10,105 nucleotides of DNA from an uncultured bacterium. GTDB taxonomy: Bacteria; Bacillota; Clostridia; Oscillospirales; Oscillospiraceae. Location of the stretch: contig CASECK010000146.1 of the NCBI GenBank assembly GCA_949286295.1, forward strand, positions 1-10,105, read 5' to 3'. Position 1 is the first letter of the stretch. Each line of letters starts with the position of its first letter. The notes below the pieces were generated by a model, which saw only the letters and a list, made by a program, of their open reading frames with translations, did not search any database and had not been told where the DNA came from. Shown piece by piece: positions 6,367 to 10,105 of the stretch. The translations under genes were made by a program, and so were the position numbers.

Positions 6367-7019
6367 GCGAAGAAGTGATAACCAGACCGGCGGCGGAGCA
6401 GGAGAGCGCCGCCCACCGCCAGACCCGGATGAACCGGGCGTTCCATTTTCTGTACGCGGTCATCTGGCCCTTTTTTCATCTCCTGCGCCCGATTCGGGTG
6501 GTGGGGCGGGAGCACATTCCGGACGGCCCCTGCGTGATTTGCCCCAACCATACCACCATCGGGGACCCCTTTTATGTGGTCTTTGCCTTCGGCTGGAAGT
6601 ATCCCATGCGGGCCATGGCCAAAATTCAGATTATGCGGGTCCCCCTGGTCGGCTGGATTCTCTCCAAGGCCGGGGTCTTTGGGGTGGACCGGGGCAGCGC
6701 TGACCTGAAAGCGGTTAAGACCGCGCTGAAATTTCTCAAGGAGGGCGACAAGCTGCTCATGTTCCCCGAGGGGACCAGAGTCCACGAGGGGGAAAATGTG
6801 CAGGTCAAGACCGGTGCGGCCCTGTTTGCCACCCGCGCCGGAGTGCCCATTTTGCCGGTCTATGTGCCGCCCAAGAAGCGGCTGTTTCGCCCCAACACCG
6901 TGGTCATAGGCCAGGCGTACCGCCCGGCCTATGCCGGACGGAAGCCCACGCCGGAGGAGCTTCAGGCCATTGCCCGGGATTTGATGGAGCGGGTCCACGC
7001 GCTGGGGGAACCGGGATGA
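6363..7019 (+). CDS. plsC: 1-acyl-sn-glycerol-3-phosphate acyltransferase
   Basis: This membrane-associated enzyme makes phosphatidic acid by acylating lysophosphatidic acid. The acyltransferase signature is complete: the HX4D motif is NHTTIGD (H63, D68), the substrate-binding motif is FPEGTR (134-139), and a Pro-containing motif IV lies in VPILPVYVPPKKR. A hydrophobic N-terminal segment (about 27-42, FHFLYAVIWPFFHLLR) precedes the domain. The 218-residue length is typical of short bacterial PlsC proteins. The GTG start overlaps the cmk stop by four bases, with AAAGGAG (6345-6351) upstream. An in-frame ATG at codon 23 would also retain all motifs. The 3' end overlaps the ispH start in an ATGA, so cmk, plsC and ispH form one coupled block. 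Product class is certain; the acyl donor (acyl-ACP or other) is not visible. Confidence 0.94.
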   Translation: MSEEVITRPAAEQESAAHRQTRMNRAFHFLYAVIWPFFHLLRPIRVVGREHIPDGPCVICPNHTTIGDPFYVVFAFGWKYPMRAMAKIQIMRVPLVGWILSKAGVFGVDRGSADLKAVKTALKFLKEGDKLLMFPEGTRVHEGENVQVKTGAALFATRAGVPILPVYVPPKKRLFRPNTVVIGQAYRPAYAGRKPTPEELQAIARDLMERVHALGEPG

Positions 7020-9031
7020 AGCGGATTGAGCTGGCAAAATCCGCCGGGTTCTGTTACGGCGTGCGCCGGGCGGTGGAGCTGGCCGAGCGCGCCGCCGGCG
7101 GGGGGGAGCCCTGCGTCATGCTGGGTCCCATCATCCACAACCGGGACGTGGTGGGCCGGCTGGCCCGGGCGGGTGTCCGTACGGTGGACCGCCCGGAGGA
7201 GGTGCCGGAGGGCTGCGCCGTCCTCATCCGCTCCCACGGGGAGAGCCGCGCCGTCCACGAGGGGCTGGCCGCCCGGGGGGTCAAGGTCATGGACGCCACC
7301 TGCCCAAACGTCACCCGTATCCACCAGATTGTCTCTCAGGCGGAGCAGGCGGGGCGGGTGCCGGTCATTGTGGGCGCGCCGGACCATCCGGAGGTGGCCG
7401 CCATCGCCGGCTGGTGCCAGGCCCCCGTGGTGGTCGCCGGGGCGGAGGATTTGGAACAGTGGCTGGACGGCGGCCCGGGGCGGCGGCAGCTGCCCCTCAC
7501 ATTTGTCTCTCAGACCACCTCCACCAAGAAAATTTGGGAGGGGTGCGTGAAAAAAGCAAAAAAAGAGTGTACAAACGCAGAATTTTTTGATACAATATGT
7601 GGCGCGACGTCTACACGCCAGGAGGAGGCCCGCCAGCTTGCCCAAAAATGCGGCATGATGGTGGTCGTGGGCGACCGGCACAGCTCCAACACCAGAAGGC
7701 TGGGGGAGATATGCCGGGAATACTGCCCCAGCGTCCAGTTGATTGAGCGGGCGGAGGAGCTGGATGTCAGCCAGCTGTCCCAGGTAGACAAGGTCGGTAT
7801 CACTGCGGGCGCGTCCACGCCCGCGTGGATAATAAAGGAGGTCTATGACAAAATGAGCGACGAAATCATGGAGATCGAAAAATCCTTCGCGGAGCTGCTG
7901 GAGGAGTCGATCAAAACTTTAAATAATGGGGATAAGGTTACCGGCACCGTTGTGGCCATTACGCCTACCGAGGTGCAGGTGGAGCTGGGCATCAAGTACC
8001 CCGGCTACATCGCCCTGTCCGAGCTGAGCGACGACCCCAACGCCAAGGTGGAGGATATCGTGAAGGTGGGCGACGAGATTGAGTCCATCGTCATGCAGGT
8101 CAGCGACCGGGACTGCCTGGTCAAGCTGTCCAAGCGCCGCCTGGACATCAACAAGGGCTGGGAGGAGATTGAGGCCGCCCGGGAGAACGAGACCGTGGTG
8201 GAGGGCTTCGTCACCGAGGACAACAAGGGCGGCGTGGTCGTCTCCGTCAAGGGAGTTCGGGTGTTCGTGCCCGCCTCTCAGACTGGCCTGCCTCGGGAGA
8301 CTCCCATGACCGAGCTGCTGAAGAAGAAGGTCCGCCTGGTCATCACAGAGGTCAACCGCGCCCGCCGCCGGGTGGTGGGTTCCATCAGCCGGGTCCAGCG
8401 GGCCGAGCGCGCCGCCGCCGCCGAGAAGGTCTGGGCCGAGATTGAGGAGGGCAAGCGCTATACCGGCACGGTCAAATCCCTGACCTCTTACGGCGCCTTT
8501 GTGGACATCGGCGGTGTGGACGGCATGGTCCACATCTCCGAGCTGTCCTGGAGCCGCATTAAGCACCCCTCCGAAGTGGTCAAGGTGGGCGACACCGTGG
8601 ATGTGTATGTCATTGCCGCCGACCGGGAGAAGAAGAAGATTTCCCTGGGCATGAAGGACCACAGCCAGGACCCCTGGAGCGTGTTAACCAGCACCTATCA
8701 GGTGGGGGACACCGCCAATGTGCGCATTGTCAAGCTGATGACCTTTGGCGCCTTTGCCGAAGTGGTCCCCGGTGTGGACGGCCTGATTCACATCTCCCAG
8801 CTGGCTGACCACCGGGTGGAGAAGCCCGGCGACGTGGTGGCCGAGGGGGACCGCGTGGATGTGAAGATTATCGACGTGGATATGGAGAACAAGAAGATTT
8901 CCCTGTCCATCCGCGCCCTGCTGGAGGAGGGCGGCGCGCAGCAGCCCGAGCAGGAGGAGGCTGAGGAGCAGGCCGCGCCCGAGCAGGAGCAGCCTGAGGA
9001 GCAGGCTGGCGAGCCTGCTGCGGAGGAATAA
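7016..9031 (+). CDS. ispH-rpsA: Fusion: 4-hydroxy-3-methylbut-2-enyl diphosphate reductase (IspH) - ribosomal protein S1
   Basis: One uninterrupted 671-residue frame joins two proteins. Residues 1 to about 280 are IspH, the [4Fe-4S] enzyme that makes IPP and DMAPP in the last MEP-pathway step. Cluster cysteines C13 (AGFCYG), C96 (DATCPNV) and C195 (DTICGAT) are present, with H41, H74, H124 and E126 (DHPE) in the active site and SSNT (223-226) for the diphosphate. Residues about 304-374, 390-457, 479-547 and 562-632 are four S1 RNA-binding domains, for example YGAFVDIGGVDGMVHISELS in the third, followed by a 35-residue acidic Glu/Gln/Ala/Pro tail. Four S1 domains fit Gram-positive S1; E. coli has six. 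The start overlaps the plsC stop (ATGA). This fusion is known from Clostridia, so it is not a frameshift artefact. Embedded expression signals at 7550-7596 and 7834-7855 suggest that S1 may also be made alone (392 residues). Confidence 0.96.
   Translation: MKRIELAKSAGFCYGVRRAVELAERAAGGGEPCVMLGPIIHNRDVVGRLARAGVRTVDRPEEVPEGCAVLIRSHGESRAVHEGLAARGVKVMDATCPNVTRIHQIVSQAEQAGRVPVIVGAPDHPEVAAIAGWCQAPVVVAGAEDLEQWLDGGPGRRQLPLTFVSQTTSTKKIWEGCVKKAKKECTNAEFFDTICGATSTRQEEARQLAQKCGMMVVVGDRHSSNTRRLGEICREYCPSVQLIERAEELDVSQLSQVDKVGITAGASTPAWIIKEVYDKMSDEIMEIEKSFAELLEESIKTLNNGDKVTGTVVAITPTEVQVELGIKYPGYIALSELSDDPNAKVEDIVKVGDEIESIVMQVSDRDCLVKLSKRRLDINKGWEEIEAARENETVVEGFVTEDNKGGVVVSVKGVRVFVPASQTGLPRETPMTELLKKKVRLVITEVNRARRRVVGSISRVQRAERAAAAEKVWAEIEEGKRYTGTVKSLTSYGAFVDIGGVDGMVHISELSWSRIKHPSEVVKVGDTVDVYVIAADREKKKISLGMKDHSQDPWSVLTSTYQVGDTANVRIVKLMTFGAFAEVVPGVDGLIHISQLADHRVEKPGDVVAEGDRVDVKIIDVDMENKKISLSIRALLEEGGAQQPEQEEAEEQAAPEQEQPEEQAGEPAAEE
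7550..7596 (+). promoter_or_regulatory. Candidate internal promoter (UP-like A tracts, -35, -10) inside the ispH part
   Basis: A-tracts (7550-7567) precede TGTACA (7568-7573), a 17-bp spacer and TACAAT (7591-7596). The stretch is about 25% GC inside a very GC-rich gene. From 7550 to 7600, 15 of 17 codons end in A or T, unlike the surrounding codons. It lies about 250 bp before the S1 start. The -35 box matches consensus at four of six positions only. Confidence 0.45.
7834..7855 (+). promoter_or_regulatory. Internal Shine-Dalgarno and ATG for free-standing S1
   Basis: AAAGGAGGT (7834-7842), a near-complete anti-16S match, lies at the end of the ispH domain. Eleven bases after GGAGG is the in-frame ATG at 7853, encoding MSDEIMEIEKSF, which looks like a normal S1 N-terminus. 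The codons for Lys-Glu-Val also contribute to the motif, so it is not fully independent of protein sequence. An out-of-frame ATG at 7845 gives only M-T-K-stop, and its TGA overlaps the S1 ATG. Confidence 0.5.
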
Positions 9032-9042
9032 GCGCCCATATC

Positions 9043-9078
9043 TGTCCCGGCCGCGGTTCCCGCGGCCGGGACATTTTT
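9043..9078 (+). terminator. Strong rho-independent terminator after ispH-rpsA
   Basis: GTCCCGGCCGCGG (9044-9056) and CCGCGGCCGGGAC (9060-9072) are perfect 13-bp arms with a 3-nt TTC loop. A T-A closing pair (9043/9073) extends the stem and TTTTT (9074-9078) follows. It starts 12 bases after the stop codon and ends the operon. Confidence 0.95.
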
Positions 9079-9087
9079 GTGTTCATG

Positions 9088-9138
9088 ACTCATAGGACCG
9101 GGCGAAGTTATCTGTCAACTTCGCCCGGTCCTATGAGT
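9088..9138. repeat. Perfect 22-bp inverted repeat with 7-nt loop
   Basis: Arms 9088-9109 and 9117-9138 are exact reverse complements; each contains ATAGGACCGGGCGAAG or its complement. The loop is ATCTGTC. It stands only ten bases after the operon terminator and no T tract follows on the + strand, so it is not simply a second terminator. Part of it (ATAGGACCGG in reverse orientation) resembles sequence next to the 9939-9967 repeat, which suggests a dispersed palindromic element. Confidence 0.85.
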
Positions 9139-9165
9139 TCAAATATAGAAATCCAGAACACAATA
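9137..9165 (+). repeat. Left copy of a 29-bp inverted repeat bounding the AT-rich islet
   Basis: This segment is the reverse complement of 9939-9967 with one mismatch; the inner 25 bp (9141-9165, containing ATAGAAATCCAGAACACAAT) are identical. It directly abuts the 22-bp palindrome. Confidence 0.85.
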
Positions 9166-9245
9166 GGAAGCTCCGGCGCGGATGTACATAATTCCCCAGT
9201 CATAAAGCGGAAAATTGCCCCCATAAAAAACCATAATAATTTTTA

Positions 9246-9273
9246 TTGACTTATATTATTTTTGTGGTACAAT
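9246..9273 (+). promoter_or_regulatory. Strong extended -10 promoter in the AT-rich islet
   Basis: TTGACT (9246-9251), a 16-bp spacer and TACAAT (9268-9273) with an extended TG motif (TGG just before the -10) match sigma-A consensus closely. An AAGGAG (9291-9296) follows downstream. Transcription would run into the gene remnant and the small membrane protein. Confidence 0.75.
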
Positions 9274-9349
9274 CTTATTAAAGGGACGCCAAGGAGCAAA
9301 ACAGGATGTAGAAGGCTCTTGCAATGACATCAGGTCAATCACTAAATGA

Positions 9350-9511
9350 TGTACTCCCTTTTCCGCCAGCGTAGATTTTGGCCTGATTGCGCCTGATGGC
9401 CTGTTTTATGGACTGAATACGGCAACAGGCAGTTTTGATAAGGCGATTGAAGTAAACCAGCGAGGAAATTATGCACTGTATGCTGACGCTGATCGGACGG
9501 AGGAACTGTGA
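9350..9511 (+). pseudogene. Remnant of a gene for an unrecognised, probably beta-sheet protein
   Basis: The frame is open from 9350 to the TGA at 9509-9511 but has no usable start codon. Its sense translation is protein-like: VDFGLIAPDGLFYGLN, then TGSFDKAIEVNQRGNYALY. This alternation resembles the C-terminal beta-sandwich of exported proteins, but I do not recognise the family. Upstream, the Shine-Dalgarno AAGGAG (9291-9296) leads to an ATG (9306) followed at once by TAG. A separate 16-codon ORF (9324-9374) overlaps the remnant in another frame. The simplest reading is a gene that has lost its 5' part or suffered frameshifts. Its stop overlaps the GTG start of the next gene (GTGA), so the two were probably once an operon. 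The strong promoter at 9246-9273 could still transcribe it. Confidence 0.5.
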
Positions 9512-9744
9512 TTACAAAAGATAAAATATTTCGTGCAGTTTTATTAGTTGGTCTATGTTTGTACCTCTGTATAAAATTGTTTGTGCCAAAAGATGAAACT
9601 GTGAGAAAGACTCTGTGTTTGATTGTATTAAGTTTATTGGGCCTATATACGATAGTTACAGGATACAGAAAAAAACAAACAGGGGATAAAGTTTTAGGAT
9701 TGATTTTGTTGGTTGTATCTGTTGTAGATTATTTGTGGGTATAG
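9508..9744 (+). CDS. Small three-helix membrane protein, unknown function
   Basis: This 78-residue protein is almost entirely membrane-embedded. Predicted helices are at about 9-26 (AVLLVGLCLYLCIKLFV), 34-52 (KTLCLIVLSLLGLYTIV) and 61-77 (KVLGLILLVVSVVDYLW), joined by short charged loops (PKDETVRK and YRKKQTGDK). The GTG start overlaps the stop of the upstream remnant (GTGA), with GGAGGA (9499-9504) just before it, so coupled translation is likely. The gene is AT-rich, unlike the genes to its left, which supports acquisition from another source. No catalytic residue or known family is visible. It could be a toxin-like or immunity-type small membrane protein, but nothing in the sequence shows this. 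It may also be an orphan left by decay of its partner. Confidence 0.6.
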   Translation: MITKDKIFRAVLLVGLCLYLCIKLFVPKDETVRKTLCLIVLSLLGLYTIVTGYRKKQTGDKVLGLILLVVSVVDYLWV

Positions 9745-9842
9745 TTTCGTAAACGGAGCTACGAATTGTGAGCCAAACGAGTGAAATGGCGAAAGTCCTG
9801 GAATTTCCTTCCTGCACTCGATATACCTGGGCAGCGTAAAAC

Positions 9843-9877
9843 GGTGGATAACTCCGATTCTTTCGGAGTTATCCACC
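9843..9877. terminator. 15-bp hairpin, probable (possibly bidirectional) terminator
   Basis: GGTGGATAACTCCGA (9843-9857) and TCGGAGTTATCCACC (9863-9877) are perfect arms around a 5-nt loop. The + strand is followed by TCTTTC, a weak T tract; the - strand is followed by GTTTTAC. It lies about 100 bases after the small membrane protein gene. The preceding 9745-9842 holds no gene that I can support. Confidence 0.55.
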
Positions 9878-9938
9878 TCTTTCATAACCTATTTTACAGG
9901 GGAAAAAGAAACATGATTTTTAAATAGTAGGAACGCTT

Positions 9939-9967
9939 TATTGTGTTCTGGATTTCTATATTTAAAC
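9939..9967 (-). repeat. Right copy of the 29-bp inverted repeat
   Basis: This is the reverse complement of 9137-9165 with one mismatch. Beyond it, ATAGAACCGG (9971-9980) still resembles ATAGGACCGG next to the left copy, so the two are diverged members of a longer repeat. The pair encloses 831 bp. No target-site duplication was seen outside them. Confidence 0.85.
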
Positions 9968-10011
9968 GAAATAGAACCGGTAAGGTAGAATAAGTTTCGC
10001 AAAAATAAAGA

Positions 10012-10083
10012 GACATGGTTTGGAGCCCTCTGGTAGAATGAAGTCGCGACACACCATTCTGAAGGGAGACAGCAAACCATGTC
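10012..10083 (+). promoter_or_regulatory. Transposase leader hairpin covering the start codon
   Basis: GACATGGTTTG (10012-10022) is exactly complementary to CAAACCATGTC (10073-10083), which contains the transposase ATG. Inside, CCCT (10026-10029) pairs with AGGG of the ribosome-binding site (10063-10066), and AGAATG (10035-10040) pairs with CATTCT (10055-10060). A transcript entering from outside would carry both arms; one starting from the internal -10 at 10034-10039 would lack the left arm. Confidence 0.55.
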
Positions 10084-10105
10084 CGAAAAGATTGTACAGC
10101 TGAAC
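10079..10105 (+). CDS. IS256-family transposase, N-terminus only (cut by window end)
   Basis: Only the first nine codons are visible: MSEKIVQLN. This is a characteristic N-terminus of IS256-family (mutator-like, DDE) transposases in Clostridia. GAAGGGAGA (10061-10069) is a Shine-Dalgarno at suitable distance from the ATG. The catalytic DDE residues lie beyond the window, so intactness cannot be judged. The family call rests on nine residues, the IS-like leader and the AT-rich, repeat-bearing setting. Confidence 0.65.

Larger units (their letters stand above)
10012..10105 (+). mobile_element. Left end of an IS256-family insertion sequence (left edge approximate)
   Basis: The window ends inside an insertion sequence, shown by the transposase start at 10079. 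The exact left end cannot be fixed because the right end is outside the window. The leader from about 10012 has features expected of an IS end: inverted sequence, the palindrome GTCGCGAC (10043-10050) and a -10-like TGGTAGAAT (10031-10039). In IS256 a promoter forms at the circle junction from a -35 in the right end and a -10 in the left end, which this -10 might serve. Confidence 0.6.

Noticed and set aside
8961..9006. 13-bp direct repeat CTGAGGAGCAGGC in the 3' end of the fusion gene
   Set aside because: It is explained by the repetitive Glu/Gln/Ala coding of the acidic S1 tail (33-bp in-frame spacing) and not by a separate element.
9843..9877. DnaA-box-like TTATCCACC in both arms of the hairpin
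   Set aside because: Each matches eight of nine positions only, and both are simply the two arms of one inverted repeat. No other boxes or unwinding region are nearby, so an origin is not supported.
9694..9885. 63-codon - strand frame (MKEVDNSERIGVIHRF...) as a gene
   Set aside because: It begins inside the 9843-9877 hairpin and overlaps the end of the small membrane protein gene, with no Shine-Dalgarno or promoter.
9889..10080. 63-codon - strand frame across the right repeat and IS leader
   Set aside because: It runs over the repeat and the transposase leader, has no family resemblance and no ribosome-binding site.

Overview
The window looks like the chromosome of a GC-rich, Gram-positive, spore-forming gut-type Clostridia, probably Oscillospirales (Flavonifractor, Oscillibacter or Intestinimonas-like). 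This is inferred from three things: a sporulation gene (ytfJ/gerW type), conserved Firmicutes gene neighbourhoods, and an IspH-ribosomal protein S1 fusion, which is typical of Clostridia. No species call can be made from the sequence alone. All recognisable genes are on the + strand. No rRNA, tRNA or CRISPR was seen.

Region 1 (1-3381) is a tightly packed housekeeping and sporulation cluster. It holds the 3' end of scpB (chromosome condensation), a DUF2953/YtfI-like membrane protein, ytfJ, a secreted D-Ala-D-Ala carboxypeptidase and an RluB-type pseudouridine synthase, and it ends at a hairpin terminator. The spmA/spmB pair that lies between dacB and rluB in Bacillus is absent.

Region 2 (3371-9078) is a second transcription unit. 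It starts at a sigma-A-like promoter whose -35 box lies against the preceding terminator. It runs through a MurR/RpiR-type regulator, a YhiN/HI0933-family flavoprotein, cmk, plsC and an ispH-rpsA fusion, with stop-start overlaps at cmk/plsC and plsC/ispH, and it ends at a near-perfect terminator. The genes serve nucleotide supply (Cmk), phospholipid synthesis (PlsC), isoprenoid precursor synthesis (IspH) and translation (S1). Inside the fusion, a sharply AT-rich stretch resembling an UP element plus promoter, followed by a strong Shine-Dalgarno and ATG at the domain junction, suggests that S1 may also be made on its own.

Region 3 (9079-10105) is different in character: AT-rich, repeat-bearing and probably acquired. 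It has a 22-bp perfect palindrome, then an islet of about 830 bp bounded by inverted copies of a 29-bp repeat. The islet carries a strong promoter, a gene remnant coupled to a small three-helix membrane protein, and a hairpin. The window closes with the leader and first nine codons of an IS256-family transposase. That leader can fold so that its start codon is paired when it is read from outside. I see no new defence or biosynthetic system. The most interesting signals are the embedded S1 expression signals and the structured, repeat-rich accessory segment.
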